Below are positions 36,043 to 49,700 of a stretch of 64,000 bases of DNA, one piece after another; the stretch's first letter is position 1; each line of letters starts with the position of its first letter. The stretch spans positions 17,105,087-17,169,086 of the forward strand of contig CM037870.1 of NCBI GenBank assembly GCA_021292105.1, written 5' to 3'. The notes under the pieces are model-generated. The model did no database searches, was not told the origin of the DNA, and worked only from the letters and a program-made list of their open reading frames with translations. Made by a program: the position numbers and the translations under genes. The DNA comes from Anadara kagoshimensis. Lineage: Eukaryota > Mollusca > Bivalvia > Arcoida > Arcidae.

Positions 36043-36518
36043 TTTGCTGGTAATCAATATTTTTTCTTTTGAAAATTGATCTGCATAATCAGTCTGTAAT
36101 TTCTAAATAATATATCTATTTATATGGGAAGTCGATTTTATAAAAAACAAATGGCCCCTCAATTTTACAGCCAAAATTGTCAATTTTCCTTAAAAAATCC
36201 CCGAGAAATATGCATTAAAATCATTTTTTTTAAACAAACAACAAATATGTATTGTATGGCATGTTACCAACTCATAATTACGATAAAAGTGGTAAAATTG
36301 TTGCAAGAACTGCTAAAAAGTACCAAATTATAATGATAACTACATGAAAAACCAGGTTTACCCCTGTGACCTTTGACCCCATATATAAGGTCATTGTAAA
36401 GGTCTGACGGGTAAATCATCATCATTTATAAATACCTCATATGTGTATGTATTAATTTGCAAAAGATCAAATTCCTGCAACATGAGCCATTTTACCCCCC
36501 TTATAGTACCTGGTCCTT
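36043..36518. repeat. Right terminal inverted repeat of the transposon
   Basis: Inverted copy of 31086-31562. It ends TAGTACCTGGTCCTT. The 69-aa ORF at 36124-36333 is the mirror of the one in the left arm. Confidence 0.95.
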
Positions 36519-36523
36519 CCCGA

Positions 36524-36790
36524 AATTGGATCCTTTGTGGTTGGTTACTATGGAAACGGTTATTAAAATTCTTAAGTTTGACAGCAACAGTTTTTCTTGG
36601 TTATTATTTACCCACCAATTACTACGTTTCCATTCCTTGTAGCCGAAATCGCCATTGACTACTAGTTTTAGAGAAATTCTTTCAAAAAGTAACACATTTA
36701 GCAAATGTGAAAAATATTTCTAAAAGGACTATGTTTTTAAAAATTGGATGCTAAATCTAATTATTTTTAAAGTGTGAAAACCTGACATAT
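36524..36790 (+). repeat. Dispersed repeat, inverted relative at 41700-41885
   Basis: Starts with the X-box-like 'ggttactatggaaacgg'. It continues 'acgtttccattccttgtagccgaaatcgccattgactactag' and 'attctttcaaaaagtaacacatttagcaaatg', which reappear as their reverse complement at 41700-41885. It is noncoding. Confidence 0.65.
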
Positions 36791-37738
36791 ACTCATGTAT
36801 ACTATTATCAAAACCTGAGACATAAATTCTAGGTCAGTTCACAGGCACTTTGGGGTCAGGATTTAAAAAAAAATATTTTATCGACGCAACAATGATATAT
36901 TTTGCTATTTTATTATATCTGACAACACATCAGAAATAAACTGATTTTATTGCACTTTAAAACTTTCTTAATTTTTTCTATATATAAAGTTCTTTTTTAA
37001 TAAATAGAAAATTGAGAAAATTTTAAAGTACATGTACTTGTGTGGGTCAGTTTGATCCTTACAAAGAATGGGTCTTAAATTCCGAACGCTATAAACATTT
37101 CCTGTTCCTTCGCGTTGCTTGTCAAAGCACTTTACTCAATCTGGGATCGGTTGTAAGACTAAAGTTCTTTCAAATACGTTATATTTCAAAATAACTTGCT
37201 TTAAGAAATCAGAAATCATGTATATTGACTAATATGGCGAATTATTATTAATAACAATCAAATTCGTACTTAGATGCTGCGAATTTTTAATTAAACGCAC
37301 TCCTTGCAACCGCGGCTTAATACAATAGCTTCCATTTAACCAGAAACCAACATATTAACATGTATTTTCTCCGGATCATTCAAGCTAACGTTCTCAATTA
37401 TCCATTTATACACGGAATTTAACTTCCTAAGACTTCATCATTCAAATAATACCATGTTTGGGTCATTGACTGATGGGACTTATTTCACATTTTCCTTCAT
37501 CATGCAATAGACGGTTCGATCAACTCACAATTCACGTTAAGAGGGTATCGATTACCGATCGGAAAATCACGACCAATTAATTACGAAATGAAAAACAAAA
37601 AAAAAATGTTTTCTGAGATTAGTTTAATATTATTATTCCGTGGATTAAAAGTCGGTCTACAATATTTGTACTCTTAAAAAGTTAAAATTTTTCTAGTTTT
37701 GTTGTTGAAGAAACAATTTGGAAAGTTTGGAAGAAAAA

Positions 37739-40700
37739 ATGTGTTTACGTTGGACGTTAGTTTTGATGTGCAATGTATGCTTTTTAGCAGGTAAGATTTA
37801 TTTTTAAAAAGTAATTTAAATGGAATGGAGTGGCATGCAATAATGATATTGTCATGTAAGATTTTTCTTTTTTAAATTTTATGATTAAATTAGCGACATA
37901 CAAAGCCAATTTTTTATGTCTCTGATTAAATACATTAAAATGTATATAACAAGGTTTTATAACATTTTTCATATAGTTAATGATAAAATTTAAAAGGAAA
38001 ATGATATGCGACAGTGTTTTACGCCCCATTCAAAATTCTTTCACTTATATTGAGGCGGTTAGGTTTGGGATGGCCGAGGAAACCGGAGTATCCTAAGAAA
38101 AACACTGACTGGCCTTTGGCAAGCGAACTGACAAACTTTTCGCACTATGCTCTGCCTGAGTGGGATTGAAACCGAGTCGGTGAAAGGAGTTGTGATACGT
38201 AAACCCGAGTTTTAGAACACTTATATCGAGATGTAACTTGTGAAATTGAGCAGACCGAGGAAATTACCAGGATAAAGGCAGGATTTTCATTATCTCTTCT
38301 TACCATTTGAATCGACGATGTTTGAAAATTTTAAGTTGCTTTTTGATAATTTTGAATTGTTTAACGCAAAAGAAAAAAATTCTTACAGCAGACTATCAGA
38401 TATATACTGACAAATAAACGATTGAAACATTAAAAAAAATCAGCTCAGAAACAAATGTTAAAAAACATTTTTTTTAAAAATAAGCTTTAATTCGGCGTTC
38501 TTTCATAATTCTAAGTTTTGTTGTCGATGGTTATTGAAGTTTAACAAAATGAAAAACTAAATAGATAATAATAATTAATATTAATAATAATAATAATAAA
38601 AGAACAATTAAAAAAAATATAAAATAAATAAATAAAATGTAATTGAATCGCAACAAGTCAAGGTATAAACATGGTTTGGTTAATTCACACCCGCTGGAAT
38701 TCTTATCCCCTTAGAAGGATTTTCAGATTTTAAGATATTTTCAGCTTTTGTTACCCAATAAGACAAAATAATAGACGGTATTACAAAATCCCTCTTACTG
38801 CATTAACTCTGAACGGATTAAGCCCTTAAATCAATACGAGGGATTGGGTTTTTATGCTATTTTGAAACAGAAAGTTTGTCATTTATACGTTAAAGTTGTC
38901 ACGTTCTATTTTATACGTAAAATTTGTCACGTTCTATTTTATACGTAAAATTTGTCACGTTCTGTTTTTATATGACAAAGTTGTCATGTGCTGTTTTTAT
39001 ACAACAAAGTTGTCACGTACTGTCTTTATACGTCAAAGTTGTCGCGTGCTGTTTTTATAAGACAAAGTTGTCATGTTCTGTTTTTATAAGACAAAGTTAT
39101 CATGTGCTGTCTTTAAACGGCAAAGTTGTCATGTTCTGTTTTTATAAGACAAAGTTGTCATGTGCTGTCTTTATACGTCAAAGTTGTTATGTTCTGTTTT
39201 TATAAGACAAAGTTGTCATGTGCTGTCTTTATACGTCAAAGTTGTCATGTTCTGTTTTTATAAGACAAAGTTGTCATGTGCTGTCTTTATACGTCAAAGT
39301 TGTTATGTTCTATTTTTATACGTCAAAGTTGTTATGTGCTGTCTTTATACGTCAAAGTTGTCATGTTCTGTTTTTATACGTCAAAGTTGTCATCTTCTGT
39401 TTTTATACGACAAAGTTGTTATGTTCTGTTTTTATAAGACAAAGTTGTCATGTTCTGTTTTTATACGAAAAAGTTGTTATGTTCTGTTTTTATAAGACGA
39501 AGTTGTCATGTGCTGTCTTTATACGACAAAGTTGCCATGTACTGTTTTTATACGTCAAAGTTGTCATGTTCTGTCGTTAAACGTCAAAGTTGTCATGTTC
39601 TGTCGTTATACGTCAAAGTTGTCATGTTCTGTCGTTATACGTCAAAGTTGTCATGTTCTGTCGTTATACGTCAAAGTTGTCATGTTCTGTCGTTAAACGT
39701 CAAAGTTGTCACGTGCTGTTTTTATACGTCAAAGATGTCACGTACTGTTTTTATACGACAGAGTTGTCATGTTCTATCTTTATACGTCAAAGTTGTCATG
39801 TGCTGTTTTACGCGTCAACGTTGTCATGTGCTGTCGTTAAACGTCAAAGTTGTCACGAACTGTCTGTATACGACAAATTGTCATATACTGTCTTTAAACG
39901 TCAAAGTTGCCATGCTCCATCTTTATACGGCAATTGAAATGTCTGTCTTTATATGGCAAAGTTGCCATGTGCTGTCTATAAACAACAAAGTAACGGTGCA
40001 TAGCCTTAATCCAGATCCTTCAAAGTTTGGTAAAGTCATAATTTATCCCTGGACTGATTTAAATGAATTTTTCATCACATAAAAATGAGTTTCAGTTGAA
40101 CTTGTAAATGAGACGCACACTTTTTTCAAAGGTCTATGGCGGTGAAAACGAATTGTATTTAGCAAGCTTATGGGTTTTATTTATTTTAATTTTGACACAG
40201 GTCGTCAACGAAAGGTTCAAATGGTAACGTATACTTTACAAATAACACTTGTGATGCTTGTAAATCTGAAACTACGTCATATATTTCATGAAGTTTTTTT
40301 TAACCAAGGCACTTATTAGCGAATAACTCCATGGAGGGGAATGTGGAATCTCCGTAGAGTTAATAAAAAAGAAAAAGAAAAAAAAGCCACGTGTGCGGTC
40401 AATCACGTGGTCCTTTATCATGAAATTGATCTCTTAGACATTATTATTATAAAAAAAGCTCTTTAAAATATTTGTTTCCACAAACAAATCAATTGTTATT
40501 AAACTTAACGATTTCGTGTAAAATCTTCACTCAACATATGATAATGTGATTTCAAGGACTTCGCAACGAGTTTCACGTCATATTCACAGATCGTAAGGAA
40601 ATGTAATTACACGGATTTCACGGGGTACGTATTCGACTGTGTAACACAACGCTTTTGCTTTTCATTTTCCTTTGTATGTTCATTATGATATTAATCTTTT

Positions 40701-43700
40701 ATTTAAACCCTTTTAAAGGATTTATTTCCACAACAAACATATTTTTGTCAATATTTTACGTAACGTCTTCACTCCAGATATAATAATAGGATTTGACGGG
40801 GATAAACAAGGTCTTTTTATAGGCCAGGAGTGGGTGGAGTAATGGAATTTAGCGCTTTTCATTTATATCGAGTCGGTCAGTTCATGGATTGTTGAGAAAA
40901 CCGAAATGCCTGTTGAGCACCACCCGTGTTTGAACTGGCAAACTTTCACACTAAACTTTCTGTCCCTAAACAATGAGATGCGATTCATACATGCGCACTT
41001 AAGACCAAATAAAAAAAAAATCGGTCAGTGAGGCCCCGGATCGTGTCAAATATGCAGTATTTTTCACATATTTTCTAAAATGCAATCACGTGCATTTCAA
41101 GAGACAGTTTATCGCCTACCCAATAAGCTGCTTTTGGTTGTCAAGTTCACAAACACAAATTGCGAGGATAGATTATACATAAAACAACTTGAACAGTGGC
41201 TAATACGAATACAACAGCGACAACAACACAAACAACAACAATGCCGACGACGACGGCAATAACAACATCGGCAACAGCGACGGCAACAACAACAACAACG
41301 ACGGCAACAACAATCAACAGCAACGACGACGACAACAACGACGACATCATCAACAACGACGGCAACATCAACAATAGAAACAACAGCAACAACAACAACA
41401 CCATTAACAACAACGACGGCAACAACAACAACAACAGCAACAACACCATTAACAACAACGACGGCAACATCAACAACAACAGCAGCAACATTAACAACAT
41501 CAACAACAATAACAACAGCAACAACGACGACGATGCCTATGACAACAAAATTTTATTTCTGGCAATATATAAAACCAGTTTTCAATAAATAAATAAATAA
41601 ATAAATAAAATAAATAAATAAATAATGAAACAGAAGCCTTAATACAACTGCGCGATGGAAATTCGCTGTTCGCGTCTAATTTTTTTTAATTTTAAACGAG
41701 TTAAGAACACTATCTAGGTTTCCATAAATTTAAAATAATTAGTAGCCAAATTTCCAAAATTTGTGAAAATATAGTCCTTTTTAAAGTATTTTTCCACAAG
41801 TTTGCTAAAATAGGTTACTTTTTGAAAGAATTCCTCAGAAATTAGTAGCCAATGGCGATTTTGGCTACCAGGAATGGAAACATAGACTATACAGTTAATG
41901 TAAAAACCCAGAAGGGTTCCACAATTTTAAATCCAACTGCTTGTTGATATGAATCATTAGTACATACATATATTACTCTAAATAGCTCCTTAAATCTACG
42001 TAACAATTTTCAATATTTTAAGGAGTTTTCATGCATGAAATATTATTTGGTAATCATAAACAATCATATACCACCTAGTTCCTTACACTGACAAACGGAT
42101 TTACAAATAAACGGGGTATGGTTACCATATACTAGTAACTCTTTGTGTCTTGAACCGTCATACAGATTAGTAAATAAATCGGAAGCTCGTATATAACTTT
42201 ATATTTACAATATGACTGTACCTGTCTTCGATGAAACATACAGAAGCAATTGTATTTCAAACAATGGGGGTCATGACCCTTGATGTGTATCAATTTTCCC
42301 GCAATTTTACCATGTCCTACACAGGGCGTCGCGTGGTCATGTGAGATACGCCGATCTCGCATGGCTAAAAACTCTATATCACACGCGCAGATATGGAAAA
42401 AATAGCGCCAAGGTACAAAATATTTATTGTAAATATAAGAAATGACATTTCTGCTCATGGTATTTCAAGGGGTAATGAAAGATTAAATAACGTTTCTTTA
42501 CTTATAGAATTACATAATAAAGCGTTTCGGCACATTTTTTAAATAACTAAATCATACGAGACTGTCTTTAGTAGATAGCGAAATGATTTAGAACGGACAG
42601 GTTTGAACATTTAAAATTAAAAAAAAAGTAAGTAAGAAAGAAAAAAGCTAGGAATAAGGCCCTATTTGCCATCTCGCTTAAAGCCACAGTATGTGTCCCA
42701 AAATACATTTTATTTTATGGTTTGCTTTAATAAGGTTACCATAATGTATCACCGACCACTTTTGTAACACTGAATTCTCACAGAACAAATCGCATAGTTA
42801 GTCAGACACGCTAACTTCCACATGGGAAGTGAGGCCGGGTGCTCTGGCTTTACAAATGTGGTGCGTGTTTCTGTTGATGGTTTGTATTATTATTATTATA
42901 TACTTATCACGGTCCTTAGTGCACAAATAAACTTACCGACAATCTCAAAGATAAGCATCACAGACCGGTACATAACCAAAGAAGGGTGGGGGTAGTTACG
43001 ACTAGGAAAAATCTATCCTCTAATTACGGTTGACCGGAGTTGAACCCATAGCGCCGACAATAGTAACACATATACTAAAATGGAATTACTTCTGCATCGC
43101 ATAAAGAGCTTCTGAAAAGTTTATGATGGGTCCAAAAGCTTATAATCCATGTCTTGTCGTTCGAGGCCGAGTTCTATAAAGCACTGATTTACCGATAACA
43201 GTATGTCTCGAATCCCCCTCCACCGACAGGTCCTAATGTGAGACAGTTGTCAAGTAGCTTGACGAAGGGCAAGTTTTTCTCGGGATTCTTTAACTTCTTA
43301 AGCATACAAGAATTTAAAACATCGATATTTATTAATAGAAGAATCTTGACTGGGGTGTAAAAACACTATGACTTGAGTCCACTCATTTATAATTAATCGT
43401 TGTACTTAGTATATGCAATCTAGAATATGTTATATGAGTAAGCCGATTTAAGCTACTTGCCTTGCAAGTTAATTGGTATATGTTGGCGAATAAAGATATA
43501 ATGAGTATATAAAATACATATAAATAGACTCTAAAGAAGCTTTCTCAAAAGCTCTTTTGAATAAACCCAGTACCGTAACTAGACCCTTAAATAAACCGAG
43601 GCAAGAATTGAAATCAATCTATATATATAACGACATAGAGTACAAACAGAGTCTCAATTTTATACATTTTCACATGTAAGGAATGTATTATAACACAGAA

Positions 43701-46700
43701 TAAACTAGACCGGCTTTTGTAAAATAAGTGGGATGGTTTTGTGCCATGAAAACTGGTTTAACCACACCACTAAATAATTATTGTGACGTTCGGGAAATAC
43801 TCTTTCCTGATCAAACCAAGACTTTCTATAAGTCCATCAACATGATTATGGTCCTTACAAAACTTTAGCCATTTTTGTAATTCCTGGTCAAATGATCCCA
43901 AATCTGACAATTCGTCTTGGAACTCTTGCTTTATGTCCGCAATTATATCAGCATTTAATTTACCAACATTAGCAGAAATGAGATAGAAACCATATAATGC
44001 CGTCATATTACAACTTAACCACAACCCGGCAAAATAGTGATGACTGTCGGGACTCTCTCTCTCTCTCTTAAAATATTACTTTTGTTTGGAAAATTTTTAC
44101 CGAGGCAGTTGCCTCGGTTGCCTCATTGGTAGTTACGGTACTGAAACCACATGCTATAGCTTACCAAAGTTCAAGTGTACTGAAAATTCTGTTTGTACTA
44201 ATCAGAGCATTTTACACTTACAATATAGTACTACAAAGAATGTACTTAACAACATTGAGATGCCTTTAAGCTCAGAATAAACGGTTCTATTCGAATGTTT
44301 TCTTAATGCTTTACGAAACAACATATTATATAACAAGCACAGTACAGACCTGTCGAAAGTTTAATACTGAGCTAACGAATTAGTGCCGAGTCTTGAAACC
44401 ACGTATCTCGGTCTCTTGCTAATTATATGTCGACTTTCTTGCAGCTGCACTGTCTATCTCTCGCTAGCCTTTCAGTCACTAGCCAGTGGCGGATCCAGGA
44501 TTGTATGTTAGGGCGGGGGCACTCTGACCAATTTTTAAATTATGTTTGGAGACAACGGCTCTGTATAAAAGGCAAAGATAAAGACTCCTTGCGACAACAT
44601 CTTCTATGGATTGAATTTTGACATTTTGCAATGGAGATGGCAAGGTTGTTTTTTTATGAACTGCGTTTGAAAATTAACTGCGTAAGCTTTTCTTTACTAC
44701 TTCAGTGAAGCCAAACGCTGACCGCCAAAGGGGTATTATCAATCCATCCCAACAAACGCTTTGTGTCTGCGAGTTGTCTAGATGTCTAGATCCATTCCTC
44801 TATAATAGCTGTGTGTTAATTCATATTTATATTTTAAACAATGCAATTTTTGGATGTTTATGAATTCTTATTGACAATACAAAAAACTTTAGTTCTATAA
44901 TTTTAGGGGGGGGGGTTGGGCACAGGCCGGCTGTGCCCCCGTCTGGATCCGCGCCTGCTAGCTATTCATATATCGTCAACTAGACAGCCAAGCTTCGATT
45001 CCTTTTCGTTATTTCAGTGTTACATTTTCGACCAGCCTGTACTATAAGTAACCAATTTATTGCTAATTGGATTTCAAAATCAAACTTGTTTCCGTAATGC
45101 AAGTCTTTTTTAATTTTTTTGTAAAATAATTAAACTCATTTCAAAATGCAAAGGGTTTTTTAATTTCATTTTGTGGAATAATTGCCTCTCAAAATCAAAA
45201 TGATGTTGAAGGCAGTTTCTTTTCTTTGAACTGACATATTGTATTAATAAATTGGTAATTACATATACAAATCAAACCTTTTTCGCAAATGTAAATCTTT
45301 TTATATTTCATTTGTGTAATAATTGGATTTAAAAAAATGAAATATGAGTTTTTTTTCTTTCCTTTGGAATATGGAATTGCTTAATCAATTACTAATTGCA
45401 TATACAAATCAACTTTTTTCGCAAAATTCAAATCTTTTTTTTTCATTTCATTTGTGGAATAATTGGATCTCAAAAAACAAGTTTCTGTTAAAGATTTTTT
45501 TCTTTTCCTTTAGAATATCCAATTGCTTCATTTATTGTTTGAGCGATGAAAAGATGATGTTTAATAATGGTGTTAAATTCTATCAATCGCAGAATTATCC
45601 TTTGTTAAATTTCATGTCATGATTTTCTTGCCGTAATTAATTGCGGTTAACCCGTACTTATCCGCCTTTATCGACTCCGAGAACTGAATTGCTTAATCAA
45701 AATGAAAAGAAAAATATTCATGTTCTTGTTTAGTTCAAACAATATTTTATTAATCAGTGACTACCGATAAAACAGGACAAAACAAACTATAAACTGGATT
45801 CAGGTATAAGTGCAAGATTATATAAACCCGTCTCCATTCCTTGATTAATGATGTCATTCAGGTAATTAAAAAAATTTAAATTAGATTTTCGTGAGTGAAA
45901 TCATACGAGAAACTTTATTACAGCCCTAAACTCGCATTTTGATTTTCCATCATTGCTTGATGGTCACCAACTTTGAATGCTTTTGAGAATTACACAAATA
46001 TGCTGTGACATGTTTAGAATGTTGTGTTGTCTGCATAAGGAAAGAAAATGTGTGTTACGCTTGGTTGAATACGCTGTTCTATGAACTTTCTGACTTCCCC
46101 TCGTATATCGAAGGAAATTGGTAAGCTTTTATAGGTTTTGATTACATTTGGTAATACTAAGCAATGTCCGAATTACAATCCAGAAGCAAAGTAAAACCCT
46201 TGGAACTGATAAGTTAGGTTAGACACGTGAACTTCCACCAGGGAAGTGAGGCCGTGTGCTCCGGAAGGGTAAACACCTCCTGTTTAGCTAGCTACACCCG
46301 TCACGTGTGTTTTCAAAATTGTCTGAAAGGAACATGGAACTATGGGACGTCAAATATATCCAGGTCAATCCTGGACACAGAGACGTCAAACTTATCAACA
46401 ATACTGTGATGACGGCCATAAAACTTTTGAGAGCCTTGATAAGCCTAGGATGGCAATATCCCTGAGTCAAAAATTTATTTGCAAGCAGCCTACTTCGTTG
46501 TACAAAGTCCCTGTAGTGGGAACAAGCTCTACCATAGCGTATTAACTGGGAAACAAATACGCCATAAGCAGAAGAAGCAGGAATATTGCTGCAAAGAAAA
46601 GGAAAGTTGACAATAGAAAAATTAAGTCATCACGTTTGTCATAAAGTGAGGACTACGAGTGTTTCGTGCCATTTCTTTTTTCAATTTTGAATTTAGTTTC

Positions 46701-49700
46701 ATGAAATGTTCGAATTTACACATGCCATGTTCATCACCGTCCATCCGAACATAAATTATAGTTCTTTCAAAAAGTGAGATTTGTATGACCCCATATCATT
46801 GAATTATATGTTAAAAAGCAACGTTTATAGGTACATGTCGAAAGTTTAACGCTACACTAATAAAAAAGGAGCCAAAGTTCGGCTTTCGAATGACTGAGAA
46901 CTGGATCGCTGGTGGTCTAAAACCTGCCGAGAGATAGATAACAGTTGCAAAGATATACAGTACAGACCTGTCGAAAATTTAACACTGAACTAAATACAAA
47001 GGTGTCAAAGCTTAGCTCCCAAGGGGCTCAGGCATAAATAACTAGTGACAGAGAAGCTGTCAAGAGATAGAAAACAGCTGCCAAAAAGATGCCAGGAGAT
47101 AGAAAACAGCTGCCAAAAAGCTGCCAAGAGATAGAAAACAGATGCCAAAAACCTGCCAAGAGATAGAAAACAGATGCCAAAAACCTGCCAAGAGATAGAA
47201 AACAGATGCCAAAAAGCTGTCAAGAGATAGAAAGCAGCTGCCAAAAATCTGTCAGGAGATAGAAAACAGCTGCCAAAAAGCTGTCAGGAGATAGAAAACA
47301 GATGCCAAAAAGCTGTCAAGAGATAGAAAACAGCTGACAAAAAGCTGCCAAGAGATAGCAAAGATAAGCTGCCGATTCGGTACTAATTCGTTAGCATAGT
47401 GTTAAACTTTCGACAGGTCTGTACTGTAGCTAACGAGAGACCAATGGGTTTTGCCGATTTTGCATTCATTCGTTTGCGTTTTAAAAATTTCGACAGGTCT
47501 GTACTGTAGCTAACGAGGGGCTCATGCGTTTTGCCGATTTTGCATTCATTTGTTTGCGTTGTAAAAATTTCGACAGGTCTGTACTGGAGCTAATGAGGGG
47601 CCGATGCGTTTTGCCGATTTTGCATTCATTCGTTTGCGTTGTAAAAATTTCGACAGGTCTGTACTGTACTAGATATCATGAGATATTAACAGTTACCGCT
47701 ATACACAGAAAATATATGACGTCATTGTCTTTAACTATGACGTATTGAATGTCATTAATTTAGGATCCCTTATGCATTGACCGGCCATATCTTTTTTTGT
47801 CTATTTTCAGTGACTGCAAACTATATTGTTTTTCAACACCATTATGTATCACGTGACAATGCTCAGTTTTGTTGCAATAAATATGGAATGGCTTTGTTAT
47901 CGTTAAAGACTGAGGAAGTCAATGACGTCATAGAAAACTTCCTGAGAACACTTCCGTAAGTATAAGTATCATACATAGACAATGGGAAATTTTACAATGT
48001 CCATGGCGGAGTGAATTTCGCAATTTTCGTAGATTAGTTGTTGTTGTTGTTGTTAGAATGTTACTTGACGTCACATCAGCAATCTTGCAGCTATTTGCGA
48101 CAATAGCAAGTTTACTTAAGAAATAAGGTAATTTTCCCATGTTTTGTGAACTTGCAAAGTATTTATAATGGGCTGTCTCAAATTGCATAAAAGGTAAAAT
48201 ATTTACAATATTTAAAAAAAGTAACTTTGTTGCCGTCTAACATTTTCCATGTTATCTTAAAAATAATTTTTAAATGTGCTGTTGGTCCACCTTTTCATAA
48301 AAATGCGTCGTCTCCTGTCAGTCAATTCTATGAAGTTGCAAATTATAGTCGATGTCAAGTACTTTATCTAAGCAAAGATTATTAATCTCTAAGAGTTAAT
48401 CGAAGAACAAGTACATGTATGCGTGAGATGTGCATTAAATTCATCATATCCAGTGTATTTTGTATTTTAAAATGGAAAGAAATGCAGCTAAAACATATAC
48501 TTGGCAATGGCTAAAACAACCAAGAACACGAAACAATACGAGCCAAAGATAAAGAAAAAACCCAACAACAAGAAGAAGAAGCAAGGCGAGAAAAGAAGAA
48601 CAAAGCATGGCTAGATATCATAAAATTGCCACCAAGTGTGGTCAGGTACTGGAGTTAATGTCATGTGGTGTGGTTATTAAGTATTATAGGTGGGTCCAAA
48701 GTGCTGTTAATTAAAAACTATTTCTTTATTTTGGTAATTGGCAAGTGCATGCATGTCATCCAGCTTCTATTTGCTTAATATATTGGTCATTTCATGTTTG
48801 TTCTTTGAAAAGTGCTACCCACATGTATATTCACAATAGTTAAAAAACGACATCTTTTTTTATTTCCAGCGGTTTTGACAAAATATGGCTAGGTTTATTC
48901 CACAATTCTGCCGGACAGCCATCACCGGGAAATTATTTTTGGCCAGACGGAGAGTATCCAACATGGACGAATTGGGATAACGACACTTACAATGCCTTAT
49001 CCAATAACCAGTCCTTCCCGAATAACAGCTCCCTGTGTATTAAAGGCGCGCTAGTTAATTCAGGGCTCAAATGGGTAGTCACCGGATGTGAAGAGAAAAT
49101 ACAATACGCATGTGCAGTCAACGGTAAGGTTTAACATGTTGATTTATTTATTTATAACGAGATAACGAGATGTCACCAGCTAAAAGTAAATATTCCCACG
49201 TAAGGTGACATATGTAACAACAATATTTTTGAACTATTTTATATTTCGAATTTTAATAACATTTTGAATTTTCAATAACCATTTGGTTTAGAAAGTTCTA
49301 TAGTGACAAAGTCCGACATGTTCGCCCGAGCTTTGAACGCGACCTTAAAAGCCAAACGATTACTTGAGCGTACATACAGAAGAAAACAATATTTATTATT
49401 ATTTAAATTATAATTCATCAAACTTACTTTCTGTTAAGTAACATAAAATTATCCTTTCAAATCCTTCGATAAATATTTCATGTAATATATTATTATGTAA
49501 GTTCAAATATTTTAAAATCCTTTCGAAAAATATTTAATGAAATGTTGCATAAATTATGATACTTTTATTTTCAAATCCCTTAGAAAAATATGCACAAGTA
49601 ATTAATTGTTGCATAAATAAAATTACTTAAAAATACTTTAACATAGATTGGATTCAAGAAAATATTTGACTTTATCAAAATACTTTCAAATCCTTCAGAA

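Larger units (their letters stand above)
31086..36518 (+). mobile_element. Full-length DNA transposon with long terminal inverted repeats
   Basis: The ends 31086-31562 and 36043-36518 are inverted copies (about 476-477 bp); by eye they differ by little more than one A in an A-run. They begin AAGGACCAGGTACTATAAGG and end with the complement. Between them is one intact transposase gene (32713-34776). The near identity of the ends and the uninterrupted transposase imply a recent insertion. No target-site duplication is obvious (ttctta on the left, cccgaa on the right). The 3' noncoding part has itself received a hairpin MITE and a SINE. Confidence 0.9.

Noticed and set aside
36124..36333. 69-aa ORF present twice with identical sequence (also 31271-31480 minus)
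   Set aside because: It lies in the terminal inverted repeats; identity reflects the transposon arms, not a duplicated gene.
38870..39990. CRISPR-like direct repeats
   Set aside because: Units are contiguous without unique spacers, and the genome is eukaryotic.
38924..40082. Several overlapping ORFs of 62-210 codons with repeating Cys/Val/Phe-rich peptides
   Set aside because: They are the three reading frames of one 29-bp satellite; no start context, no splice signals, and the peptide repeats simply follow the DNA period.
41147..41588. Poly-Asn/Thr (plus) and poly-Leu (minus) ORFs over 120 codons
   Set aside because: They come from the CAA/CGA trinucleotide microsatellite and end within simple sequence.
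47005..47244. Minus-strand ORF rich in Phe/Leu/Ser
   Set aside because: Produced by the 32-bp tandem array inside a MITE.
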